A DNA stretch of 64,000 nucleotides from Ehrlichia minasensis (GTDB lineage: Bacteria; Pseudomonadota; Alphaproteobacteria; Rickettsiales; Anaplasmataceae), in the NCBI GenBank assembly GCA_000825765.1, contig CDGH01000070.1, forward strand, positions 62,001 through 126,000, read 5' to 3'. Positions 36,001-45,532 of the stretch are shown here, in pieces. Made by a program: the position numbers and the translations under genes. How positions within the stretch are numbered: the first letter of the stretch is position 1; each line of letters starts with the position of its first letter. Below the pieces are notes generated by a model, which was not told the origin of the DNA, did not search any database, and was given only the letters and a program-made list of their open reading frames with translations.

Positions 36001-39000
36001 TGTTCTTGAAGAATCTTCATTTGAGCAGCTTAGTGAATTATCTAGACTTATGCGTGGTGCTTTATCTACGCAGCTGCAGTACGATAATGTAGTTATACTG
36101 AAAAATAAAATTGTAGATTTTGCTTTTAAGTGTATTAGTAATGGGGGTGTAGATAAACTAAAATCTTTAATTGATGGCAATCCAACTCTTGTATATTCTG
36201 AAAAAGATGGAAAAAATTTATTAGAAGTTGCGTCAGATTTATCAAGGCAAGATTTAGTAAGGTATATAATTTCAGTACATAAGAAGCTTATAGTGCAGGC
36301 TAAACAAGATTATGCTCAAGATCGAAGTGTAATTAATACTTTTAAAATGTCTTTTAATAATATTTCAAGAATTGATTCTGGGTATGTTATAGGTATTTTA
36401 AAAGAGAACAAAGATTTTATTGATAGTCTTGATAAATCAGTAAGGGATGAGTTAATATCCGATATATTCAATAATTCTGTAGTATGTGGTAATGCTGAAC
36501 TTTCAGAATATTGTACTCGAGCTTATCCTGCATTGGTAGAACAAAATAAAAAGGTTAAGCTCGATCCTGCACAGCTATATGGAGCTAGGAGTAAAATAAG
36601 AGATACATCAGCTGTTGATTCAGCTAGGAGAGGTGGTATTGATTCTGGTACTGTTGCTCCTCTGAAAATTACAGTTAATGAATTTGGTGCTTTATCACAA
36701 TATGTAGCAGCAGTAGCAGATGGTGATGTTGAGAAATTTAAAAGAGAGATTCTTGATACTTTTAGTAGTAATCCAAGTAATTATGCAAAACGAAGTCACG
36801 GACATTTAGGGCATAGTATATTTACTTTAATGGCAGCGTTTGGAAACCCTAAGCAGTGGGATAAGTTAGAGAATGGATATAATAATATAAAGAATGAAAG
36901 GAAAACAAAGGATGCATTTTCTAGTATTAAGAGTCCATTAAATGGAAATAGGATGGCTACTGTATGTAGCCCTCTACAAGCTGCTGTTATTAGAAATAAC
37001 GTACACATGATTCAGCATTTTCTTAAAAAGATTGATCCTCAGGAATTGAAAGAAGCATATGGTGACAGTCATCAGAATATTTTTCATACTTGTATATTAT
37101 CACAGCAGCCTGACTTAACTGCACATATTATGCGTGATAAGAGATTTCCATTAGATGTGTTAGTCAGTGCATTTCTTCAACCTGATGAGAAAGGTATTAC
37201 TCCTTTTGCTATGGCGCTTCAGCAAGGATACAAAAAAATTTGTATGGACTTTATTGATAGAGTTGAGAATTCTAAAACGCAAGTAAGAAATTTAATGACT
37301 AATGAAGTTTTTATAAAAAATGTTATTGACAGTAAAGATAGTGATTTACTGGAAAGATTGTTTAAGTTGAAATACTATGCTACTGAGTCCAAATCTGATA
37401 AATATACTATTAATTTAAAAAGGCATAGAATAGTAGGACATAGCTTGTTCGCTTATGCTTGTAAGCAGAATGATGAAAATTTTGTAAAGTGTTTAACTAA
37501 GTATTATACAGAGCAAGAGTTATTAGATGAATTAACAGGTATTATTGATAGCAAATTAGATGTTAACATTAAAATCCTAGAAACAATTTTATCAGCTATA
37601 GTTGCTGAAACTACTGATCCTAATTTGTTAAATAAAATTTTTAATAAAGTGATAAGTAGTCCTACGGCATTTGAAGCTTTTATTAGTCTTAATCCTGAAT
37701 CATATAATAGAATACTTGAAGAGAATTTTAGTATTGATAGAGTTATTGAATTAAATAATCCAATTTTGTTAAAAGGTTTAATTAGAAGCGGAAGAGAAGT
37801 ATTTAAGTTAAGAAGTGGGAAAGCACTTTCTGATTTAGGATTAGCTGTTTGTTTCAATGATTTATTAGATGTATGTCATGATTATTTAAGAGATAATCCT
37901 GAAGAAATACTACATGGGAGTGTACTGCCTCATGGTGCAATATTGTCTAATCATGTTGAATTGTTAAAACAACTTATAGAAAAAGATGGTAATTTGTTGA
38001 TAAAACAATATGATGTGAAATTATCACCATATAAGGAAATTGCTGCACAATTAAAAAAGAATTATGGATGTGAATTTCGTTCTTCTGAAACAATATATGA
38101 TTTTGCAGTAAGGGAAGGTGCTGATGTTGAAGTAATAAATTGTATTAAAGATGCTCTATTAAAACAGTACAGTCAGCTTTTAAATGAAGCAAAGCTTAAG
38201 AAAGTGGATGGATGTCTGTTACGTGTAGTTTTAAGTAATGCAGATGAAGTTTATAAGAAATATCCAGATTTGTATGGTTATGTAATTGAACAATTTAATG
38301 TAGAAAACTTTATACGTTCTGCTCATCCTAAGAAAGATAATATATTTCACTCGGTTGATAAAGAAAATGTTGCGTTTTTAAGTGAGATAGTTGCAAAAGT
38401 TTATAAGCATGCAGTAGAAACAGGTAATAAGAAAAAGCTTAGTGCACTTGTTAATCAGGTTAGAGATTCTGATGGATTGTCTTTTTTTCAATATGCTGCA
38501 CTTCATGGTGATTATAGGATTTATCAGAGGATTAAACCATGTGGGGATATAGCATCAAAAACAGCAAATGGAGCTAATATAGTTCATCTGTGTGCTCAAA
38601 GTGCAATGAAAGATGATGAAGGTATTTTTGAAATTCAAAATTTGTTAAAAGAAAATGGAAAATTAGCAGAGGTTTCAGATAAGAAAGGAAGAGGGTTATT
38701 AGATTATGCTGCTAGTAGTAGAGTACCAGATTTTAGACTGCGTGAGGAAATCTTTGAATTTGTATTATCTCGAAGGGTAGATAAAAGTATTACAAGGTTA
38801 CCACAAAAAAGTTATGATGCACGGGTGATGGGAGCTATTTTTGCGAGTAGAAATGTACAACTTAGACATGTATTATTGAAAAGACTTGTTTCTGAGGAAA
38901 GAGTTGGTGAGACTGCACTAAGTAAAATTTTGTTGAATGTAATAAAGAACACTAGTGATCCTGTTGAAAAAGCAAGGTTATTAGCTTATCAAGCTAAGCT

Positions 39001-42000
39001 TGAGGAGTATAAAGATATTTTATCATCTGGTGAATCTCAAACTGCAGGACGTGAATCTCCATCAAGTGCGTTTCCTCAAACTGTTCGGTCAGCAGTACCT
39101 CAGAGTGAGGCGGCATCAGTGACTGAATTACCTGAAGATGAAGGGAGAGTTGAGTTGGATTCTCCAACGGCTATGACGAGGACGTCTACTCAAGTTGGTC
39201 AGTCAGATGTACCTCAAAGTGATGCGACATCGGAGCCATTAACTAGATTACCTGAGGATGAAGAGAGCGTTGCATTAGGTTTTCCGACAACTATGACAGG
39301 AACTGCTGGTCAAGCTGTTCAGTCAGCAGCATATCAAAGTGATAGTGAAATGTCAGATGAAGAACCTGTTTTGAAAACATCTACTCAAGTTGTTCAAGCA
39401 GAAGTACATCAGAGTGATGAGACATTAGATCCATTAATTACGCTACCTGATGAAGAAGAAGATAATATGCCATCATTGTCATCTCAGGTTGTGATGCCTT
39501 TTGATAGTGATGATGATTATTCAGTAGATGAGCGATCACATCTGACAGGTGATCATGAAAGAACTGTTGATTCTCAAGGTTCAAAACAACTGGGTGCATT
39601 TAGTGATGAAGAAGATCTATCAGATGATTTATTACCGGAAAGTGAAATTATTGTTAGCAGCAGTAAGAAAGCAATATTGGATAGTCAAAGTGAAATAGAA
39701 TCTTTGATTCGAAGTGGAGATACTTCTAGGTGTATTAGGGCAATTAATAGTGCTCCTAGTGCATTAGTATTTCAACACAAGACTCTATCAAGTGATCTAT
39801 CTATTATTGAACGTGCTTTTTTACGTGGTGATATTAATTTGATAGAATCTTGTATGAATTCTGGCAGGAAATTAAATCCAAATGTTACTGATGGTGAAGG
39901 AAATAACATGTTGCATCAGTTTGTAGGATACTTTGAACGTGATCCAAAAATGTTGCTTAATGTAGAATTACGACACCTATTCTTGAGACTGTGCATGGAT
40001 TATGGTTTTGATATTAATCATAAAAATAATGAAGGTCGTAAAGTATTTGATAGATTGAGTGATTTAGTAAAGGGGTTAAATGATTCAGAAGTTGATCTTG
40101 AAAGTAGTGGTATTGATGAGTTTATGAGCTCATTATTGGCTCATTCTAGAATGAGTGATCAAGAAGAAAAAAATCTTGCTGCTGCACAAAATAACTTTTT
40201 TGCACGTGATTCTGTTTATAGTCTTAGTAATTTAGTTGAGAATTCTGGAATTTTACAGAATAGATTCAGTAATGTATTTTATGATGTTTGTGAACGTATT
40301 TTATCTGAAGAAGCAAGTAAATATAAGGATGTTGCTGATACAAATTATTCAAGGTTAAATAAAATATTAAATGATAAATGTCTTAGAAAGACTTTAGCTA
40401 ATACAGATGGTGATGGCAATAATGTTTTACAGAAATTGTGTCAAGATATTGCTTCTGGGAAAATCAATGCTCGTAATGACAAAGTATTAAAACTTTTTGA
40501 GACAATTATATCTGCTTTGAAAGACAAAGATAAAGAATTACTAGAAGATTTATTATTTAATAATAGAAATTCAAGACTTGAAAATTGCATAGAAGCTATA
40601 CCACGTATTCCTTGTGCTGATGTTCTATTTAAGAAACTAGAAGAGTTGTTAGGAAAGAAGAGAATAGCAGAGTTGTGTGATTTTAATTCTATGTTGGTAA
40701 ATTGTGCTGAGTCTGGTAATGGTACGTTATATGATTACCTGCGCACTAATTATGCAGTTATTGGTATAAATAACGTAGATATACATGGTAATTCGTCACT
40801 ATGTAAAGCTGTTATTACTGGGTCACAAGATGCTGTTAGAGCAGTATTGTCAACTGGAACTAACATTAATAGGAAAGATAAAAATGGTAATACACCTTTA
40901 CATGCATTGTTAATTTTTATGATGTCTAACCCTGAACTTGTCAGAGAGCAACATGTTGCACTTGTGAAATTCTTGGCATCTCGTGGAGCTTTACTTAATA
41001 CAAAAAATAAGATGAGTATTTCTCCAATTATGCTTGCAGAATCTATTGATAATGAGGGGAAACTTGCTGAAAAATTTGCGAATCAGAAAGTTAGTGTTTT
41101 AGAATCTTTAATAGCTGGTAAAGAAGAATATTTAGGTATTAAATCCAAATGTGAATCTGAGTTAAAGCCTTTTGTAAAATTAGGAAAAGGCATGAAATAC
41201 GAAGATGTACGTGCTGATATAGTAGGTGGTGTCTTGTCTGCTGATATGTGTAGTGCTAAATTGCGTATAGGTCAGTTATTGAATGGTGATTTTTGTAAAA
41301 CACATGGATTAAATACGGTAAAATTTAATTTTTCTAATGAAAATAGGGGTTATGTACAAAGTGTTGGGAAAAAGAAGAATTATGTTGTTACTGAAGGATT
41401 TGTAAAACTTAAATTGTATTGGACTCCTATTGTGCCAAAAGGAGCTAAAGAGCAAGTAGTCAATGTTATTGTGAAATCTGACGGTACTATATCACTATCT
41501 GATAAAGATATAGAAAAATATGGTGCTCGTGCTGAAGGGATAAATTTCAACCGCTGCATAACTTATGTTGGTGGGATAAGGTTAGAAGATGCTTTAAAGA
41601 GTGGTAGGTGGCGTGATAAAGAATCACCTTCTAAGGCTCAAAAACGTGCAGCAGCATCATCACACTCTAAGGATGATAGGCCTGATCATGGACATGCTGG
41701 GCAAGTTCAAAGAGATATTCAACAAGATAAAGATGTTGTATCAGTTCCAAAGCATCAACCATCAAGGTTATTGGATAGAGGTGATACACGTGATCATGGT
41801 AGTCGTCCTGTTAGTGAATCTGAATCTCAATTGAGTAGAACGCACGCAGATGGTGATATTCCAACGTTACAAGGTACTCGTACCAGTCCAAGTAGTGGAG
41901 TAATGCATGCAAGTACTGATCATAGTAGAACAGCAGCAGCAGTTTCTGATAGTATGTTTCCTGGTGAGCAACGTACATCTTCAATAGATGGTAGGTCACA

Positions 42001-45000
42001 TGAGAGTCAAAAAGTAAAAAATTTAAGGTCATTATTAGATTTAGTGGGTGAGTTATGTCCACAAGGATTGAAAATTCAAATTTTAAATGCTAGAAGTACT
42101 ATAGATAGATTAGAGGGCAGAATTTATGAATATATAGGTGTTAATGATCAAGAAGATATTGCACGTATTGTAGAAGTTATGGCTGATACTTATTACTTAT
42201 TATTAGGGTATCATCAATCAATGGTGAAGATGTTATATAATGGAAATGCTGATAGAGATCTTCTAGAGTTATGTGTTAAAGAATATCAAACTAATTTACA
42301 AGAATTATACTTACAAGGTGTTAATATATGTGCTGCAGAATTTCTTCCAGAATGTAAGAGTATAATTTGTGAAGTCTGTAAATATGAATTTGATAAATAT
42401 GAATTTATGTTTAAAATGCTAGCATTAGGGAAATTATCTGCTAAAGTTGTTAGTTTTCATAATGATTTGGAACATAGGTTTTATATTGTTGGTTTGTTAG
42501 GACCATTCAGCAGTGCGTTAGGGGCTCATAGTGAAGTTTTAAAAGAAGTTTTGGAAAAAGATGGTAATTTAAAAGATCAGAGTGAGCTAGTTAAAACATA
42601 CCAAGATGATTTAAAGAAATTATTAGAACTATCTATTGATTTATATGAATTAAGAGAGTTAGAAGGATTAGAAATTTTACACGAACATAGAGATTTAATA
42701 TATAGAATATGTAGTAATGCAATTGAACAATATATACGTTTAATTAATGATGAACAATTGAATGCATTACCGCGAGAAATAAATTATTTGCATGGTGAAT
42801 TGACCCAAAAATTTCATGAATTGGATAATATGTTTTCCATTGATAGACAACAGGTGGCATCTCAAGGAGAGCTCACTCGCTCTGATGTTGCTCAAGAGGG
42901 TGTAATACCAAAACAACGTGTTGTGCAAAGTAGAGATGATAGCCAATCTAGTGATAGTGAGGAATACGATAGCGATGATGAAAGTGATGCTAGTAGTGAT
43001 AAAGGAGAAAAAATACCAGTTGGTATAGCACCTGCTGTTGAACAAGTTGTACCTTTGGAAGATGTTAAACCTGAAGCTCATGTAAGTGAAGAATTAGAAA
43101 CATCAGAGTTTCTTGTAACTGAACAAACTGGTTTACCTGGTGTTACACATTTTGCTAAGAAGTTCGGACCTTCAGTGGTACCACCATTAGATCTTGAAAC
43201 AATTGATGAAGGAAATGAAAGTTTAGTCTCTAGTGCTTTTCAAAGTAGTCTTGTAGCACCAGAACAAAATGTCGTGCAAGGTAGAGATAGCCAATCTAGT
43301 GATAGTGAGGAATACGATAGCAATGATGAAAGTGATGCTAGTAGTGATAAAGGAGAAAAAATACCAGTTGGTATAGCACCTGCTGTTGAACAAGTTGTAC
43401 CTTCTAAACCGACTACAAGTGAAGTATCAAAATCATTAATATCTCCCGTAGATCAAGAAACTGATGTACCTGGTAGTGCATCTGTTGATGGACAAGCTGC
43501 TGTTTCAGAATCAGTACACTCATCTACTGAGCAAGGTAGATTGTTGCCACGGTATGAACGAAATGCAACAGCATTTGTTTTAGAGCAGGGTTTGTTAGAT
43601 CAATTATATATGGATTATATAGATTTACCATCTAGTCAGAAAAATTGTGATACTTATAGTGCAGCATTGCAGGAATATAGTGCAAGATTAGCGTTACAAA
43701 AGGAATATGATCAGATTTTTGTGTCATCTGAACCAGCATTTCCAAATGAGAGAGTTGAAGATTTTTCACAAAGGTATAGGGCAGCATTAAAAGAGCTTGT
43801 GCAAGGTATTAGTGAACAGCCTTTACAGTCTTATTCTTCTAGAGATGTAATGCAATTAAAGGCTAGAGTAGATACGTTACGTGATATGTGTAATACAATG
43901 CGTAGTCAATATATATCTGAATTGGATTACTTAGGTCAAGAAATAGGAGTTTTACAATCTAGTGTAAAATCTGCAAATCCTAGTGATAAAAAGTTGATAC
44001 AAGAAAAGATAAAATTGCTTGATGGGGCTTATAAAGCAGTATTAGAAAATTATGATAGTTTATTAGTTGATATCAAACAAGTACAAAAAGCAATAAAAGA
44101 TATTGATGATTTGACAAGTGGTAATAAAGACTTGGAAAAATTATTATCATCTCAGATAGAGTTGTTAGGAGTATTACATGATGCTAGTGCTGGTCTCAAA
44201 ACGTCAAGAGTAAATAGAAGAAGTGGTGGGTTTTTCAGTGATTTATTTACAGGCTTAATGGACCTTGTTGGTAGAGGTACTAGGTCTACGTCAGATTATG
44301 CTGCATCAGGTGTTGTAGATTCACTAGAAAGCTCTGCTCAGGCAATGAGTGTACAGGATCAAGAAACAGGAGATGGAAAAATACAAACTTCAGGTAATGC
44401 TAAAACAAAACCTGATCCTGCAGTATTAGATACTGTACAAGGCTCAAATAGCATAATTTCTGACACTTCTAATAAAGGTATTTCTAATACTGCAGTATCA
44501 GATCAGTCTGATTTGAGTGGGAGTGTTGCTACTGGAAGTCAAGGTAATGCGTTAATAGATCATGATAAGTCAGTTATGGTACATACAGCAGATCGGTTAC
44601 AAGACCAGGCAGGAAATGAAAAAGACACAACTTATTCTGATGGTTCTATAGCTGGATCTAGTGGTACTAGTGATGTACACTCTAAACATGATGGCGATGT
44701 TACTGTGCCTGAAAATGTTGATCCGATGCTATTGAATGTTATTCAAAATTTAAAAAAGACTGGACTTTTAGAAGGTATGCTTGTTCAAAATAAAGATGGT
44801 GTGCTTGAAGAAACTCAAATAAATTCGAAGGATAAGATGTTGTTACCAGGAATAATACCAACAACTATAAAGCATTCTAGCAGTAGTGAAGAACTTTCTT
44901 CTCAAGAACAATCTAACAAAAATATGAAGAGTTCTTTATCTGTTGGTGATTTACCTAGATCTTCTGATGTAGCTAATCCTAATCGATCAGGTGATAGCAT

Positions 45001-45436
45001 TTTAAAGTTATCCCGTGCTGGTTGGAATTTATCAAGAGTTAGTGGTGAGACTATAGAAGATTTGTCTTTGGAAGATGATGTGTCTCGTGTACGTCAAAGA
45101 TCAAGTTCTAAAGTATTAAGTGCTGTGTCATCAGGTAATGTTAATACAGGTATGGTAGGTCAGGATGGAGAATTGCAAAAATCATCTATAGTAAAATCTA
45201 AAGAAGCTCCTAAATCTAAATTGTACAAACAAAAATCTGTACCTGATTTATACACAGGTAGTCAAAGTAAACTACATGACGGACGTGATTTGAAAAAAGC
45301 AAAGTCACATAGTAATATTGATGTAGTAATGGATGGAGTGATTACTGATGTAAGTAGTAGCTCATTAGATTCTATCACGCCTTTGCCTTCTCCTGGACCT
45401 GGTGGAGCTAAAAAACATAGGAGAAATTCTCTTTAA
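33050..45436 (+). CDS. Giant ankyrin-repeat and coiled-coil protein
   Basis: A 4,128-residue protein. From N to C: ankyrin-like repeats (1-310, such as Tyr-Ser-Ser-Leu-His-Asp-Ala-Val); a long Glu/Lys/Gln/Leu-rich coiled coil (about 330-840); further degenerate ankyrin units (about 1250-1960); an acidic Ser/Thr/Pro region with imperfect repeats of a Val-x-Gln-Ser-x-Val-x-Gln-Ser core (about 2000-2200); more ankyrin units (2220-2680); a basic His/Asp-rich stretch (about 2850-2990); a helical segment; two nearly identical 39-residue acidic Ser repeats (3297-, 3413-); another helical segment and a Ser-rich tail with a basic end. No signal peptide. Host-directed function is likely by analogy with other Ehrlichia ankyrin proteins but unproven. 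One unbroken frame of 12.4 kb implies strong selection. Confidence 0.88.
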   Translation: MKDYSSLHDAVKSGDLLKVKKFLDSANSASKGRALHSSVDGTNGILQYIIKMYKDTNDHKYIEMFDLILRHCNSDIINSQDVGKNFPLLMAAKAGYVFLNKFQKHNLSRRSKLSQEVDWGVVDVRGRNVLFNAILSNDHECCDIVFNQKSADQYVHSVENDGSNILHCLFGNYAAEPGQREVVNLVINKLKSLYVDGNKKSSKVTWLDRLLLQNNRFGETPLHLLVQSDLVDDLKHDIDFREILSKGDLLQRTKSDDTVISLAIKHSNYVVLEVLLGSSPKEYLEGVRNRKDLINKCKSDQVTECMEWLLKCQKDISKLASEEYTISNELYDNFLKACLERLKSNEERKNRLISKVRMAQFKLDELKINAEAGGLSNVNTEDLEKEIRDCKAAIQMLGDSSNNIAIVQKKINSVVDLNHELKAIVSNFSKVISEVKEPLNRVMLAEMEQRCKELLQKYEDKKICNEELLSSLGVVKLRMSSQVLQDMKEKSAASQKIIQQCLNQISKMREILPHEAVTRSFDEKLEDLEKDCDELMAEDRLLVKKHKDLKIKEVLEGQLLLRSKISDELTVLQDKQQTSQVREKISLLNKQLECVHEILDLTNSMSSMRSQIESIKKESLELDKKEQLAKVELSGMSLTRELRNLVAYRIALIQSQTSLEESIIRDIMKQRRIAGGLSLEYGLRAPIPVCEMLIDDLDLGRIQSNRVHLLEKNKLRLQVLERMVSDAEIVVSKNLLSEQLKEQQNRLKQVENDRRILQQTIRNKQESGKVGGLSSELSLEIQQLKQSEENLGKRINIIKAAIDALKTEIEKSNIQQEIQELKYALFENLTDSNFSMLLHCKEMFGSYSTSDTELISRVIKGYKRFSDVESADKYYAICVQLGVDIGTIRHAVESRNVNLLSAVIDEENPDVKNLGDGIIKIRDVDFLLSVLTDVKCAFDAILYYVEQEGLTYMHPELVIAMLISQPNSIRLHDILANSGDLFDRVLEESSFEQLSELSRLMRGALSTQLQYDNVVILKNKIVDFAFKCISNGGVDKLKSLIDGNPTLVYSEKDGKNLLEVASDLSRQDLVRYIISVHKKLIVQAKQDYAQDRSVINTFKMSFNNISRIDSGYVIGILKENKDFIDSLDKSVRDELISDIFNNSVVCGNAELSEYCTRAYPALVEQNKKVKLDPAQLYGARSKIRDTSAVDSARRGGIDSGTVAPLKITVNEFGALSQYVAAVADGDVEKFKREILDTFSSNPSNYAKRSHGHLGHSIFTLMAAFGNPKQWDKLENGYNNIKNERKTKDAFSSIKSPLNGNRMATVCSPLQAAVIRNNVHMIQHFLKKIDPQELKEAYGDSHQNIFHTCILSQQPDLTAHIMRDKRFPLDVLVSAFLQPDEKGITPFAMALQQGYKKICMDFIDRVENSKTQVRNLMTNEVFIKNVIDSKDSDLLERLFKLKYYATESKSDKYTINLKRHRIVGHSLFAYACKQNDENFVKCLTKYYTEQELLDELTGIIDSKLDVNIKILETILSAIVAETTDPNLLNKIFNKVISSPTAFEAFISLNPESYNRILEENFSIDRVIELNNPILLKGLIRSGREVFKLRSGKALSDLGLAVCFNDLLDVCHDYLRDNPEEILHGSVLPHGAILSNHVELLKQLIEKDGNLLIKQYDVKLSPYKEIAAQLKKNYGCEFRSSETIYDFAVREGADVEVINCIKDALLKQYSQLLNEAKLKKVDGCLLRVVLSNADEVYKKYPDLYGYVIEQFNVENFIRSAHPKKDNIFHSVDKENVAFLSEIVAKVYKHAVETGNKKKLSALVNQVRDSDGLSFFQYAALHGDYRIYQRIKPCGDIASKTANGANIVHLCAQSAMKDDEGIFEIQNLLKENGKLAEVSDKKGRGLLDYAASSRVPDFRLREEIFEFVLSRRVDKSITRLPQKSYDARVMGAIFASRNVQLRHVLLKRLVSEERVGETALSKILLNVIKNTSDPVEKARLLAYQAKLEEYKDILSSGESQTAGRESPSSAFPQTVRSAVPQSEAASVTELPEDEGRVELDSPTAMTRTSTQVGQSDVPQSDATSEPLTRLPEDEESVALGFPTTMTGTAGQAVQSAAYQSDSEMSDEEPVLKTSTQVVQAEVHQSDETLDPLITLPDEEEDNMPSLSSQVVMPFDSDDDYSVDERSHLTGDHERTVDSQGSKQLGAFSDEEDLSDDLLPESEIIVSSSKKAILDSQSEIESLIRSGDTSRCIRAINSAPSALVFQHKTLSSDLSIIERAFLRGDINLIESCMNSGRKLNPNVTDGEGNNMLHQFVGYFERDPKMLLNVELRHLFLRLCMDYGFDINHKNNEGRKVFDRLSDLVKGLNDSEVDLESSGIDEFMSSLLAHSRMSDQEEKNLAAAQNNFFARDSVYSLSNLVENSGILQNRFSNVFYDVCERILSEEASKYKDVADTNYSRLNKILNDKCLRKTLANTDGDGNNVLQKLCQDIASGKINARNDKVLKLFETIISALKDKDKELLEDLLFNNRNSRLENCIEAIPRIPCADVLFKKLEELLGKKRIAELCDFNSMLVNCAESGNGTLYDYLRTNYAVIGINNVDIHGNSSLCKAVITGSQDAVRAVLSTGTNINRKDKNGNTPLHALLIFMMSNPELVREQHVALVKFLASRGALLNTKNKMSISPIMLAESIDNEGKLAEKFANQKVSVLESLIAGKEEYLGIKSKCESELKPFVKLGKGMKYEDVRADIVGGVLSADMCSAKLRIGQLLNGDFCKTHGLNTVKFNFSNENRGYVQSVGKKKNYVVTEGFVKLKLYWTPIVPKGAKEQVVNVIVKSDGTISLSDKDIEKYGARAEGINFNRCITYVGGIRLEDALKSGRWRDKESPSKAQKRAAASSHSKDDRPDHGHAGQVQRDIQQDKDVVSVPKHQPSRLLDRGDTRDHGSRPVSESESQLSRTHADGDIPTLQGTRTSPSSGVMHASTDHSRTAAAVSDSMFPGEQRTSSIDGRSHESQKVKNLRSLLDLVGELCPQGLKIQILNARSTIDRLEGRIYEYIGVNDQEDIARIVEVMADTYYLLLGYHQSMVKMLYNGNADRDLLELCVKEYQTNLQELYLQGVNICAAEFLPECKSIICEVCKYEFDKYEFMFKMLALGKLSAKVVSFHNDLEHRFYIVGLLGPFSSALGAHSEVLKEVLEKDGNLKDQSELVKTYQDDLKKLLELSIDLYELRELEGLEILHEHRDLIYRICSNAIEQYIRLINDEQLNALPREINYLHGELTQKFHELDNMFSIDRQQVASQGELTRSDVAQEGVIPKQRVVQSRDDSQSSDSEEYDSDDESDASSDKGEKIPVGIAPAVEQVVPLEDVKPEAHVSEELETSEFLVTEQTGLPGVTHFAKKFGPSVVPPLDLETIDEGNESLVSSAFQSSLVAPEQNVVQGRDSQSSDSEEYDSNDESDASSDKGEKIPVGIAPAVEQVVPSKPTTSEVSKSLISPVDQETDVPGSASVDGQAAVSESVHSSTEQGRLLPRYERNATAFVLEQGLLDQLYMDYIDLPSSQKNCDTYSAALQEYSARLALQKEYDQIFVSSEPAFPNERVEDFSQRYRAALKELVQGISEQPLQSYSSRDVMQLKARVDTLRDMCNTMRSQYISELDYLGQEIGVLQSSVKSANPSDKKLIQEKIKLLDGAYKAVLENYDSLLVDIKQVQKAIKDIDDLTSGNKDLEKLLSSQIELLGVLHDASAGLKTSRVNRRSGGFFSDLFTGLMDLVGRGTRSTSDYAASGVVDSLESSAQAMSVQDQETGDGKIQTSGNAKTKPDPAVLDTVQGSNSIISDTSNKGISNTAVSDQSDLSGSVATGSQGNALIDHDKSVMVHTADRLQDQAGNEKDTTYSDGSIAGSSGTSDVHSKHDGDVTVPENVDPMLLNVIQNLKKTGLLEGMLVQNKDGVLEETQINSKDKMLLPGIIPTTIKHSSSSEELSSQEQSNKNMKSSLSVGDLPRSSDVANPNRSGDSILKLSRAGWNLSRVSGETIEDLSLEDDVSRVRQRSSSKVLSAVSSGNVNTGMVGQDGELQKSSIVKSKEAPKSKLYKQKSVPDLYTGSQSKLHDGRDLKKAKSHSNIDVVMDGVITDVSSSSLDSITPLPSPGPGGAKKHRRNSL
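39090..39435 (+). repeat. Degenerate Gln-Ser/acidic repeats in the giant ankyrin protein
   Basis: Four imperfect units contain a Val-x-Gln-(Ser/Ala)-x-Val-x-Gln-Ser-(Asp/Glu) type core, followed in most by Leu-Pro-(Glu/Asp)-(Asp/Glu)-Glu. Units are about 35-45 residues with indels, so they are older than the duplication at 42.9-43.4 kb. Confidence 0.55.
42938..43055 (+). repeat. 118-bp direct repeat, copy 1
   Basis: Matches 43286-43403 with one mismatch seen (AGCGATGATG versus AGCAATGATG). Encodes an Asp/Ser/Glu-rich stretch followed by Lys-Ile-Pro-Val-Gly-Ile-Ala-Pro-Ala-Val-Glu-Gln-Val-Val-Pro. Confidence 0.92.
43286..43403 (+). repeat. 118-bp direct repeat, copy 2
   Basis: Second copy, 348 bp (exactly 116 codons) after the first, in the same frame. 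The 230 bp between the copies do not repeat. Confidence 0.92.
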
Positions 45437-45532
45437 GAGTAGCAGTATATTCTAGTTTTTATATTAATAAAGTTCTTGTATAACTAAGAAACAGATAATA
45501 TACTTTTGATTAGATGTTTTTAATCAATGTTT

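Noticed and set aside
41601-42062. Alternate-frame ORFs (77 and 83 codons) inside the giant ankyrin gene
   Set aside because: Overlap a continuous 4,128-codon frame; His/Tyr/Leu-rich composition arises from the opposite or shifted reading of Asp/His/Ser codons.
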